From positions 13,109,501 to 13,173,500 of the forward strand of contig NC_090796.1 of NCBI RefSeq assembly GCF_040054535.1: a DNA stretch of 64,000 bases. Reading direction: 5' to 3'. Source of the stretch: Antennarius striatus (lineage: Eukaryota; Chordata; Actinopteri; Lophiiformes; Antennariidae). Below the pieces are notes generated by a model. The model saw only the letters and a list, made by a program, of their open reading frames with translations. It ran no database searches and was not told the DNA's origin. Positions 26,701 through 38,222 of the stretch are shown here, in pieces. Numbering within the stretch: position 1 is the first letter of the stretch; each line of letters starts with the position of its first letter. The translations under genes were made by a program, and so were the position numbers.

Positions 26701-29700
26701 CAGCTTGACGCCTTCAGCAACGCTTGGCATGATTTCAATGTAGTTGCGACAGAAACGCAGCTGCTTGGGCACCAGACCAGGGATAGAGCCACACAGGATG
26801 GGTTGGGAGCCCAGAGACGAATACTGCTGCCCCAGTGCCAGGGACCTGTGACACCACAAAGAGACGGGGAAGCATCCATTAACAAAATCTGCTTGACACG
26901 ATAAACCTAAGAATAAAAAGAAGAGCCGGATAAAAGAGGTTTATCGCCACAAACCAATCCTCATCACGCCTTTGTAGATACAACTTACATGCTTTTAAAT
27001 GCAGGTCAGTTGTCTCTAACTACCAGAGACAACATTGGATGGTCACATATTTTGGAGAACTTCAATTTATTGATGGCTAATTCTCAGACTGGAGAATGTT
27101 TTTGACAACATTAAACATTCGAGGTGTTACTTTTCAAAGTCTTCCTAGATCTTCTGATCTAACCAACAAAAAAAAAAAAAAAAAGCCCCTCGCGTGATTT
27201 CAAAGGACTAAAAACACGTGCCTTTACACATCCCACAGTTCATATGTGGTTTTCATCTCAATCTGATTTTATTTTTAAAGAATGACAATGTAAAACCGAT
27301 CTTACTGGTGACGAATGAAAAGAGTCTATCTGGATCTGGTCCTCACCAGAAAGACTTTTCAAAAGTGTTTAAACAGCAATTAATCACCGCAAACCATAAT
27401 GCCAGTCACCATCATAATTTTTTTTCATTTAAGTGATTAATATGAATTGCTTTCTATTTCTCTTGAGTGAGAAAACATGTTTTTTGTGGCCCTGTTCAAA
27501 CAGGCTACTTGGGATGACAGGTCCAAATGGTTTCCTGGACTTAAATGTCTTGTTTATTTTTTTCTACGCATGAAGTAGAACACCCAAAGCAACAACATGG
27601 CTGCAGTCGTTACAGATGGATGCTTTAGATGTCAGCGATTTGTGTGTCTATAGATTTAATGTTCTGAAGATCTAGAGCCAATTCGCTGCACTTAGAGAAG
27701 GGCTTTTCTTCACCGGTGTCGAGCGAGGGTCTTGCAGCGCTTTTGCTGGAGTCTGGGTGGACAACGTGGTGCTGGAGGCCACGAGAGGATCATGGAGAGG
27801 AACAATTGACGCTGATCAGATCAGAGCGCCACTTCGGATGACCTCAGGACCCCCGCAGGGCGCAACCCAATCACGGCAGCCACTGACTCTGACAGATGAG
27901 CCCCACCCCAATACAAAAGTCAAAGCATTGAAGTCACAGGAAAAAAAAAAAAAATCCCCCCTTAGTTAGGTTCACATCTCATGTGCACTTTTGCGCTCTA
28001 CATATGGTTAAACCCTGCCCCCTTCCCACGTCCGAACACCCCCCCACCCCATCCCATGCACTGTTTATGATCTCAGGTGAGCATATAGGCAGAAGGCTTG
28101 CAGGTAGAAAGGTTTGACAACCTTTCTACCTCCAAGACACCATAGATTGAACACACTGGGCTAATGATTTTGTTAGCTTGAGCTTCCTAAATCATACACA
28201 ACCAACAAATCCTTCTGTTTCAATCAATTGCTCAAGTTGTTTAAACTTTAAAACAGTAATATGCAAACGGACATACAAGCGTCTGCTTTTTCGTATCTTA
28301 CTTAAACTCCAAATGGCTCAATTTGATATTCCCCTGCAGAATTAGTCACTTCGTAGCGCTCATCAATCTCCGTATGTGCTCCTGTCTCGGGTGAACCCGA
28401 GCAAAGGAAGCCACATTAGCTCATCTGCCATTCCCACACCCACCTACATCACTGAGTTGCTGACATCACCCCGTCTGGTGACGGGGTGACTAAGTGTCTA
28501 AATTACACTGTCTACTTGCTTTGTTGCTGCCCATTAATCTCGCCGTCATGGGACGGACCCGTGGATGATGCCCTCCGCAGAGCTTGGATTTGAACTCAAC
28601 AGTGACACCTAACATCAGTCAACTCAAAGGAAAATCTCTCCAACCCAAGTAAGACATCTCTGCACTTAGACCACAGTGCCAATCTCTGCTACGTTTCAGC
28701 TTCTCTACCCACCACTCTGACATTACTGCATGGTCAGTGAAGTTGGGCTTTCTGATGGAATATATTAGCTAACCACAGGGGACTCTGTGGTGGGCATGGC
28801 ATGTTTAGACCACAGGCTGTGGATCTACCAGGCTATTTGTCTTTGTTTGCAGTGGATGTGCCTCAGTTGATCCACATGGACAGATGAGGTGAAATGGATA
28901 TCTTTTTGGCTAGGTGCTAATGAGAGTCTTAACCCCAAGGGGTTATGAGGCGTATCGTGCAAACAGACCCGTGCATGCAGACTACATGTGTGCCGCACTG
29001 ATCCTGCCTGCGTTGCCTCACTTCTCGGAAGGCACGAGCGACGTGTCTCAACCGAATGAGGGAGCAGCAGAGGCAGAATGCCGGGGGAATCTGCTGCAGG
29101 GGATGAGGAGAGCAGCAGAGCAGCAGCGAGCAGCAGGGTTTGGCAGGTGCATGCCTGGGCAGGTCCGTATAGGGCCTCTACTGGCTCGGGGGGTTTACAG
29201 CGTGGTTGGGGGGTTTTCTCCATATCTAAACTGGGCTGATGGTAAAGTAAGACAGGCCGCTGGAAACCACAGAAATTAAACAGAAGAAACAAAAGGATTC
29301 CATCGCACACACCTCACCGATGAGTGGAAATTCGTCCAATCAAGTCTAAATAACCGTCAACAAAAACACTTCAATCAACCTTTCCCAATTGTTCTTTCTG
29401 TTGATGCGTATCTATTGCGTCTTGGTTTTTATTTTGACTCCCAGCGATTAGAGTTTGAGTCAGGAAGTTAGTCAAGGACTCATACAGTCAGAAATATGTT
29501 GCAGCTGCCATTTCTCCAGTTTTGCATTGCAGAGGTCAGTCTGTTGCACATGTTTGCACAGAGATAAGCTTTCTTTATGTGACAGTCTCTTAAGTCCAGA
29601 GGCACAAAATGTACCAGGTGACCCTTTGAACTGCTTGAGTAGAACATGACATCTCGCCTCAACGCCTTTAGCCTGATGGAATACAGAAGCAGCTCGAAGT

Positions 29701-32700
29701 TCACGACCAGCACCCATATCCAACTTTCTAATATCAATGAATATACTTGTATTATCATACTTTCATGTGTCCATGTTGTAAATCGTCACTTTGATATATC
29801 TTTCTGCTAATATTTAAATTAGTAAAATAATACGAAAATAATATAATAATAATAAGTATATCTTAAACTTTATGTTCACTTAGAATGTAGAGTTAACAAT
29901 ACAGTTTCAAAACGATTGTGTTTGTGTTTTAGGGTTTTATACCTTCATTTACAATGAATGTTCATATATTCCTTGTGTTTCACAAAATATATCACATTTG
30001 GCCGCTTTATTTGTTTAATTCTAGCAAAGCTAGCTATACATTCATGTTTTTCTTCCTCTACAATTTTATATAATTTTGCAGCTTTTCTACATGAATGAAT
30101 GAATCTGTATTTTCATATAGTTAGAGAAAAACTTCTTCATTTCAGCAAGACTTGTTTTTGATTTCATCCAAAGTATGTATTAAAGAAAAAGGCACCTCAC
30201 TTACTGTGTCTTTTATTTCTAGCTAACGTCACAGTGAATAATTATTGTCTCAGGACATAGCTTCGTCATGAACGTAAAGCCAAATCATAGTTGCAGCAAC
30301 ACAAAATAGAAATATCCTTTTTAAGTGCTGTGTTTCAGATTGTTTTTACTTGCTGTAAGGATATTCATTTGCAAATAAGATGGAGGCATTGGCCTTCTGC
30401 ACTGCTTTGTTGGGTGACTATCATCCGTAGACAAGTAAGTACCAATGCTAGTGTATGCAGAACTCGCTATTATCTATCACATGCTTTGTGTATAGGATTC
30501 TGTTAATGTATCTAAAGGAGTGAAAAGTGAACTTTTTTAAAAATGAAAAGTAAAAATATTAAATTTAGGTGCAAATAGCTAAAAACTACATTTCAATACT
30601 GTCCTGGAGTACACTTTGTGTTTTTATATTTTAAACTAGGTTTCAGATTTCTGAAACTTTTATTGAAAGGAATGAATATCCTATTCAGTAACTATTATCC
30701 GTAATGTTGTTGACCAAATAAAAAGCAAGCCGGTGTACACACAACCAGCTGGGCAGAGGTAATAAAGTATGATAGTGTAGCATAAAGGTAAAAAGAGGGA
30801 TTAGCTAGCTTGTCACAATCCATTCTTACATGCAATCAACTTTAAGCGCTGCTCAAAGACTCCTGCAAACCTTTGTTTGTGGTTGTATTTCCCCTTGTAA
30901 GTCCACTTCCTTCACGGTTTTCACTGAAATGATGGCAGGAGGTGGATCCCCTGAATGGTTTTGCCTACCCTTTTTGCAGGACACATGATGGTGTAATTTT
31001 CCATCAAGTTTCATTTCAAGACGAGATACTCCAGATTACTGTTTTGAGGTCAAGAAGAGACTAAGGAGTGGATGACGTCTTCAGCTATACCTCTTTTGTG
31101 CAGAAACAGAATTAGAGTTGCTTTTCCTAAGTTAATAAAATAAGAGGATTTGCTCAGCTCTCATGGATCGCTCATCAAATCTCCTCTCTATTAGAGCAGT
31201 ATACAAAATATTGCTCTTTAAATATTACCTTTATTTTATTGTCTCTTTCATATAATGTTTTAAATCTTCAGCTAAATAGAATAAATAAAGTAATCTGAAA
31301 GGGATTGAGCGTCTGCAAACAAATTTGATACTGACTCGAGATTTTCTAAAAATGCGTTTTTTTATTCCAATGTATTAGTTATTGACGATCGGTGCCAGCC
31401 GCTCTTAGCCGTGTCTGAACAAGTTAACTTATTTTCTTACACTAAGTGTTAGCTTATGCTGGGTTTCTGCCTGAAACTCTGAGTCCCGAGTGTATTCTGT
31501 TAGAATTCAGGCCTCTGCAGTAACAGACTCCAAGAATATTGTTTGCAGTTAAACTCCAATCTACCTCTAATTTACCTCTATATATTGATGCCGCAGCTCA
31601 ACTTGTCAGATTTGCCTCTAGGACATCGTGTTGCTAAATGAGGCCCTGGCAGAACAGTGAGCAGAGATATGCATTGAAAACACCGGCGTCAGAATTTTAT
31701 TTATGAATCCCACATCGGAGTCCGCAGAGAGATAAATGCATGCAAAAGAGAGTAAGTGGGCCATGGAAAGTTGCCGGCTTTGCCCGAGGATGGGACTTTT
31801 CCTGATGGAAGCTGGAATGCAAAGCTCCTGTCTGTGTTTTGTTGTCTTCGCTCTTTCTTTGGCACACTTTTGATTTGTAGTCCAACAGCTCCTGGCTGAT
31901 CAGATAAAAATAAAATGACGGGACCCCTGAAAAATGTTCCAACCTGTCTTTCTTTCTGCCTCCTTTGCTTCCCCTCCTTGCTGAATGCTGCAGTGAGTGT
32001 GGAGTTGGGACAAGGAGCCCCTGCAGTCACATGTATGGAGACGTGAAGCGGGAGACCGGACAGGGTGTAAACTTGTGAACCTGCCTGTCAGGAACAGAAC
32101 GAGAGCAGCGGTAGCTCTGCACAGCAAAGAAAACTACAAGACTGACAAATGCATGTGAGACTGGGGGACTCGTGTCTCAATCTGTGGACTTGGCAGCGTC
32201 TGACCTTTTGCCTCGAAAGGGCAGAATCCTTTCGAGAGTCTCCATGGACAAACGGTGCATCAATCCCAGCTTCTGCTCTGAAGCAGCTTGCTGGCACTTG
32301 AAAAAAAAGAAAAAAAAGATAATGCATTCTATGCAAATCATAACTCGTAATGGATCGCCTGGAATCTTGTTTTATATACCTGCTTGGAACATCTCTATGG
32401 AAATTTCTAACACCAAATGATAACTTCCATGAGTAATTAAAAAACAAACTTATTGACCTTTTTCTTGTTGCTGCCTGGTACCAATCTGCAAATATTCCCA
32501 TCTGCACTGTCTGCAGGCCACACTTGTGAACCGCCTCAAGTCCTTTTTCCATTGATCTGAAGATCCTTATCTTTAGGAAGCTAACTTCCATGTTTGTGCA
32601 TCTTTGAATCCTGCACTAAGGTCAAATGTCACATAAATACATCCAGAGTTCAGAGTGAGACAAATGACTGTTAGTCATGGATTCTCTGATCTTTACAAAG

Positions 32701-35700
32701 AAAAGGTTTTAGCTGCTTGATCTGAACAGGAATATTTAATATCGTTCATATTTTCTTGACCAACATTTTGTTGAATTGTGTTTTTTCATTCTAAAACTTA
32801 ACTTTTGTACTACGTTGGCTCTGAATAAGTTAATTAGGATGTTAGCTTTAACTTCAAACTTGAAAAACCTGAACAATAACTTGAGAGCGATTGGATGCTG
32901 ACCCTTCCACACTGCATTGGTTTGTTGCTTAGTTGTCCCGATCGTTGACCTCAAACCTATGACCTAATGTAAGCTGTTCAGCTGTGATCAGAACATCTCT
33001 CTCCCGCTCTCTCTGTATCAGAGCTGCTGCTAACAATTAGCATATGTAACAAGCCATTCGAGTGAGATCAGCCAGGTATTGAAGACTTCAAATATTGTGT
33101 GTTTGCGCCTCCACACGTGTCCCCTAATGATCTCATTGCCCCTGGCTGTTGCTGTTTTCCCTTTGAGGAACTGTCCTGGCCTGTGTTTGAATGCAGCTAA
33201 TAGCTGTGCACCAGGGGACTTTGTCATTTCCTACAAGAGCACATTGCATGTCCTTTGATGGTGGGTGAAGATTAGGACTCGCCTTCGCTGCTTTGAAATA
33301 CCACTCTCCTTTGAACCTCTCACCTAGCTGGGGTTTGAATGTCATCCCAAATGCCTGCTGACTGAAAACAGTCTTTGAACATTTTGTGAAGTAACGTGTT
33401 GGATCAGCACATGAAAGTTACTCTCACTTATTGGAGGGCTTGTGAATATTTGGTCATTGTGAGAGTCTTGAGATAGATTTATAAAATACTTTAAACTGTT
33501 TTCATTGGACCTCTATTGCCTCATAATGGCCTCAATCCCTGCTGCTACCTGCTAAATGCTAGATTTTGATAATATTATAGCTTATTTCTTCCTCAAGCAC
33601 ATTTTACAGAACATTGCCTTTCATATCCCCCTTCCTCATGGATGTCACTTTCTATGGAGACACTTCTCTTGGGCTTCAGGCTAATATTGCCTTTGACCCT
33701 GTCCCGACGACAGCCCTTAGCCATTCGTAATGGAACCCTGAAGTTTCTTATGAATGACATTCTTCTGGACTTTTCTGCTCTTTTCTCCACCTTCCACCGC
33801 ACCGTTGAGAATAATACCCAAACATCCTTGATCTTTTCACACGGGGGCGGCAGATGGAGGATTTAACCACGGTAAGAATCATTTAAGTGATCCCTTTACC
33901 AATGGTAGGGGTTTTGGGGTTGACGATTGAATTGAAGATTGGTGGTGGGGGGTGTCTCAGTCAGATAATGACATTCCTGAGACCCAGAGATGGACTCCAG
34001 AGCCCCATTTAAGCTGCTCAGGTTGAACTGGAAAGGTCTGTGTATAGACTGAGTGGTTGGTAAACCTTTGCTCGAGATCTTTCCAGAAGTTTTTTTGGGC
34101 TGACATTATTGATGGCCCGGTGGTTTGCAAAAACTTCTACAAGCTGTGCTTCAAACAGCAGACAATTTCATTCAGGTAGTTGTATTCGATCTGCAAATTG
34201 TAATTAAATTATGTTAAAATCAGATCACTGATGAGATAAAATAGAGTCTAAGGAAATGATTCTCTAAAAAAATCCTGCAAATTGTTATTCTGCACTCTTC
34301 TTTGTTTACTTTTGTTGTCTATTTTCCTGATGATGCAGAGCCAATGCTAAACTTGAAACTTACTCTTCATATCGAGCAGTGACTGAATATTTTTAACCCT
34401 TTTTATTTTGCTTATTTCTCTCAATCAGATTTCCAATAATGTATTCCCATAATAAAAGTTTTGACTCACAGCAGCACAGATAAAAAATAGTGTTTGTGGC
34501 TAGGCTAGTAGTTGATGATAATTTAGGTCAAAAAATGTCAATATCTTCATTATTTATGATTTACTTTTGTATATTGGATTCTTTTTTGGACAACAGTGTT
34601 AGCATCTGTCAAAAGCTGAATTTTAATGCTTTATTTGGCCAGTTTTTCTCTTTCCCTGACATTTTCGTTTATCTCACAACCACAACGACGTAAATGTTTA
34701 GTAATGTGAAGCATTTAAAAATACGTGGCCTAACTTGAAATGACATAAAACTGTACTACAGTATGTGATATAACATATAGTCGCCGCCGATGCTCGATGG
34801 CTAAAGCTACATTGGTTCAACTGAGGTAATTATTTGCAGAAAATGACCGTCATCATTTACGTATAACCACAGCTGTTCGTGTGAGGAACACAAACACACT
34901 TTCTGCCTGACAGCGTCTTCATAACAGTTGAAGAGTTAAGCCTCAGAAGCTCGATGTAATATTTACCATAACTCTTAATAACAGCGCCAGCAGGAAATAA
35001 AGAACATCATATTCTGTCATTGTCCTTTGAGTTGTTATACTGTATGTTGATCATCTTCAATGGTTAAATCAAAGTTAAAGGGTGAAACCAAAATGATGTT
35101 TTATCATTTGCAAGCCACACAAAAAGAATGACATCATCAGGTAACAGACCATATAACGACCTGTGGGTTATGTGTGATCTGAATTCCCTCAAATGCCACC
35201 CAACTGTTCTTACTTTCTATCTTTCCAGTCTCGTTGCACTGGTTTGCCTCGTCTCTCCGCTATGCCTCATCTTCACCAATGCACGTTTGCTTATTGCTGG
35301 AGTCGTTCTGTTTTGTTTTCAACACCCCATCTTGTAAAAGCGAGGCTGCCAGTCATAAAGCAGTCAAAACTCCTCTTTCCCTCCAACCCATCCCACCTTG
35401 GTTGGAGAATTTATGGCCAAGTCCTTGCCCCTGAGACACAAGTTGAGAGGGAGCCTTCCTGGGCCCTCACTGAAACTCAGCACCCTCCCATTTGATGCAC
35501 CACCTCATTTTGTCTTTCGGAGACAGCGTCGGATACCGCGGGGTGACGCCACTGACAACCGCGTTCGACACCCATTTCTCAATACCTGTCTACTCACCTG
35601 GAGCTACGGCTCGCCTTTTCATCTTTCCAACCTCCCATTAACCCCCCACCTGGCCCACGCTTCCAAATGTGCTGCCCAAATCTAAGGTGGTTGCGCATTG

Positions 35701-37176
35701 TTGGAGTTCGAACATTATACCAGTGTCATGTAAGCTCCTTGAACAGAACAGCTGCAGGTAATTCACAGGCGAAAGAATCCCAGGCTCTTTGTCACTGTTG
35801 TCTGATGGTTGCTGCCTAAGCCAGGAGTGGGTGTAAAGTCCTCTTTACCATTAACACTTCAGCCCTGTGGCCTGTGTGCTTGGCAGCTGTCTGCTCTGTA
35901 AATGAAACCAGAAGATGCTCGTGGTTTGGACAGCGCTATGGTGGGACCACATGCTAGTTGGGCTACTAAAAGTGCAGTAGCTCTGACAAGTATTGTGTCG
36001 TGTTCCAAGAGAGCTTTGTTATACGCCTACAGACATATCTTCAAAACAGAAGCTTTTATTTTATATAAAGAAGACCAGGAGCCATGAGGTCAGCTACATA
36101 AAGCTGAATTTAATAATAGATAAAACCTAAATTTCATTTGCTGATGCCAAAAGCAATCTGGTATAATTTAACAAAGACTTTAAAAAAACCCTGCAGCGCC
36201 TAAACATATTGTCTCCTGAAAAAATTTATAGTGGAAGATGTTGAAATGTGGAGCAATAGCAAAATGATGTGCTTAGCTGTTTTTCCAAAACAATAAATCA
36301 TAAAAGCGAGGTAGATTAATCGCTGTTGATACCTGTCATATTTTTAAAATTATACACAACTTTGTGGGTGGGAAATTTTTTTTTTTTGTGGTTAAATTCA
36401 TGACCTGCATCACCCACTGAGCCCAAAACAGGTCAGGTTCAATTCACAGCATGTTTGGGAGTCCTGTGGCTTGAATATAGAACCGTGACACACAATAGCA
36501 AACAAAGCAAAATATAGCTAACCCCATCATAATCGTGATTTTTGCATTCCTAAAATAACATTCTTATATAAAGCTAGAAATCGATTTATAAAGCAGGAGC
36601 CTTTTTGATGCTTTGTTGAGTTTTCGCTTGTAACACCATCGCTGTCATTGTCCTAGAGCCATATCCACAATTTATGCATTAATGAAAGATCCCACTGATT
36701 TACGCCGTTGTGTGGAAACATCTCGCTGAGAGCTGTTGACAATCCATATCAACATGACAGCCGCACCACTAATGCATTTTCCCTAACTTTCATTAAATAG
36801 CCATACGTTTCGAATATTTTAATGGTTTCCAAACTAAAAATTTAATCCTCTTTGCATCACAACATTCTCCAATATGATAAATAGACCTGAGTGTAGAGGG
36901 GGAAAGAACGGCGAGCCTTTTCCGTTACACTAGTATTTGAGGTTAAGATTCTTTGGACTGGGCCGGAGAACATTTTTCCACGCAGTCAACTGAAAGTGCA
37001 CATTCTGCCCTCTCAGAAATGATCACTTGACCGAAAATACTCCTTTTCTTTATGCGTCTATAGGGTCTGATGCTGAAACTCTGGATTTGTACTCACCACC
37101 AGATGGGATAGCCTCCAAGCACCCGTGAACTGGACAACCACACACACATCAAATATCCAATCAGATACAAATCCAT
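20796..37176 (-). CDS. wnt3: Wnt3 secreted signalling protein, complete (four coding exons)
   Basis: Wnt3 is a lipid-modified secreted ligand that signals through Frizzled and LRP5/6 to beta-catenin, with roles in axis, brain and appendage patterning. Minus-strand coding exons are 37176-37097, 26845-26604, 23502-23237 and 21275-20796, all GT-AG and in phase, giving 355 residues, the same as human WNT3. The signal peptide begins [14 protein letters not shown] and is followed by GYPIWW. Family signatures include [20 protein letters not shown], the [10 protein letters not shown] loop with the acylated serine at S212, and the C-terminal cysteine-knot block ending YDVHTCK. N-glycosylation sites NCT (N90) and NVS (N301) are conserved. 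An unusual detail is TTIKDN where the human protein has TTIDDS. The gene converges with nsf. The large introns 1 and 2 probably hold enhancers. Confidence 0.98.
21276..23236 (-). other. wnt3: wnt3 intron 3
   Basis: Holds a dead Tc1-like fragment at 22760-23100. The remainder, 21276-22759, shows no exon, RNA gene or recognised repeat. Confidence 0.6.
22760..23100 (+). mobile_element. Dead Tc1-like transposase fragment in wnt3 intron 3
   Basis: The plus strand reads [18 protein letters not shown], then [14 protein letters not shown] followed by a stop, then [10 protein letters not shown]. This is the Tc1 transposase C-terminal catalytic core (usual pattern QHDN..., then SPDLNPIEHLW). The second catalytic Asp is at 22819-22821. 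The third catalytic position is now TAA at 22924-22926, 35 codons on, exactly the D34E spacing of the family. It lies antisense to wnt3 and cannot encode an active enzyme. Confidence 0.8.
23237..23502 (-). CDS. wnt3: wnt3 exon 3
   Basis: Encodes [18 protein letters not shown] through NNEAGRT, including [17 protein letters not shown] and the WGGCSED motif of the N-terminal domain. Flanked by CTCTCAG and GTAAAT. Confidence 0.97.
23697..23786 (+). repeat. (TAGA)22 microsatellite
   Basis: Ninety bases of perfect TAGA/GATA repeat. It runs directly into ACTTTAATGATCCCAAGGGA, a tail sequence found at the 3' end of many fish non-LTR retrotransposons. Confidence 0.95.
23787..24030 (-). mobile_element. 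Probable 3' end of a non-LTR retrotransposon
   Basis: On the minus strand the sequence ends GAATTTCCCTTGGGATCATT, then AAAGTATC and TATC repeats. That is the characteristic tail of an abundant teleost LINE group (Rex1/CR1-like, as I recall it). The body upstream (up to about 24030) shows no clear protein similarity, and its boundary is a guess. Confidence 0.4.
26604..26845 (-). CDS. wnt3: wnt3 exon 2
   Basis: Encodes [16 protein letters not shown] through AIFGPVLDK, the start of the N-terminal helical domain with the first conserved cysteines and glycosylation site N90. The acceptor TCACAG and donor GTAAAT are both clear. Confidence 0.97.
28097..28136. repeat. Short inverted repeat (hairpin) in wnt3 intron 1
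   Basis: A 13-base perfect stem (AGGTAGAAAGGTT at 28102-28114 with its complement at 28119-28131) closes a 4-base loop TGAC. After one C/C mismatch, four more pairs (CTTG/CAAG) extend it to 17 pairs. Confidence 0.9.
28466..28489. repeat. Short GC-rich inverted repeat in wnt3 intron 1
   Basis: TCACCCCGTC at 28466-28475 and its exact complement at 28480-28489 enclose the loop TGGT, giving a stable 10-pair hairpin. Confidence 0.9.
37097..37176 (-). CDS. wnt3: wnt3 exon 1 (signal peptide)
   Basis: This 80-base exon starts at ATG 37176 and ends within the second Trp of GYPIWW at donor GTGAGT. The start was chosen because it gives a 22-residue hydrophobic leader and places Y23-P24-I25-W26-W27 at exactly the positions found in human WNT3. 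The context CCTCATGG is acceptable. It lies 10.25 kb from exon 2 and is too short to show up as an isolated reading frame. Confidence 0.93.
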
Positions 37177-37563
37177 GAGGTAAGCCTTTGCAGTGTGTGA
37201 GAGTGTAAATGGATCAATACATAGAACTTCCAGCAGGCAGCGAAGAAGAGTTTCCAGGAAGACAAGCTTCAGGGCAGCTTGATTGTTGAATGAGGGGAAG
37301 ACTAAAATGATATTTTTAAAAAAAAATCTTCCTCCTGTTTTCCCCCCTTCTTTGAGTCGGGCCAGGAAAAGTGTGTCTGTCTCCTAGTAGTTAAGAGAAT
37401 AAGTGTCTCTTACACACATGCACATACACTCCTACCCGTCTTTCCCTCCCTCCCTCTCTCTGAGGTTCTTCCCTAAGGTAGATATCTTTTTCTCTCTCTC
37501 TCTACTTTTTTCTCCCTCAGGATGCCTCATCCACAGGCCCAATATTAAGGTGGTGTTGGTGGC

Positions 37564-37715
<152 letters not shown>

Positions 37716-38140
37716 TGGGATGGGGGGGGGGTGTTCAGAGATGTCAGCTGGCAAGCCAATCACAGAAGATGGCCTTAGGTTACGAAAAAAAATTATTATT
37801 CGTTCCCATCTGTCAATCACACGCCACCCCCTGGTAATGTGGAAAAGAAAGGAAAGAGTGAAAAGAGGGAGGGAGGGAGGGAGGGAAACGAGAGCGGGAG
37901 GGACATGAAAAAGGTAGAGAGGAGTTCTTACTCAACTTGTTTCATCCATGATTGCTGGTAAAAAAAAAAAAAAAAGAAAGAAAAAAGAAAAAGTATTCCG
38001 CCAAAGTGGTTGGAGGTAGGGGAAGGGATGCAGGCCGGCGTCTCGGCGGGGAACGATACTGGGTTCAGACGCAGGGATGTATATGTTGACACATTGATTT
38101 TTAGGGGTTGTGCCCTGACTAATTGATCCGGATATACATA

Positions 38141-38142
<2 letters not shown>

Positions 38143-38219
<77 letters not shown>
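38143..38219 (+). repeat. (CA)n microsatellite, 77 bases
   Basis: A pure CA array in opposite orientation to the TG array 428 bases to its left, so the two are complementary on the same strand. Confidence 0.97.

Positions 38220-38222
<3 letters not shown>

Larger units (their letters stand above)
26846..37096 (-). other. wnt3: wnt3 intron 1, large
   Basis: A 10.25-kb intron with no visible coding exon. It contains two short near-perfect hairpins (28097-28136, 28466-28489), an AGC-rich patch near 29090-29140 and long AT-rich stretches (29760-31400). First introns of developmental Wnt genes often carry enhancers. The segment 36640-36800, with repeated ATGCATTAATG-type motifs, is the best-looking candidate by eye. 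Confidence 0.45.

Noticed and set aside
28097..28136. MicroRNA precursor
   Set aside because: The stem is only 17 pairs with a 4-base loop, shorter than a normal precursor hairpin.
28825..29310. 161-codon minus-strand frame in wnt3 intron 1 with Leu-rich stretch
   Set aside because: Frame is kept open by AGC-type repeats (CTG/Leu); no known domain, no matching splice structure.
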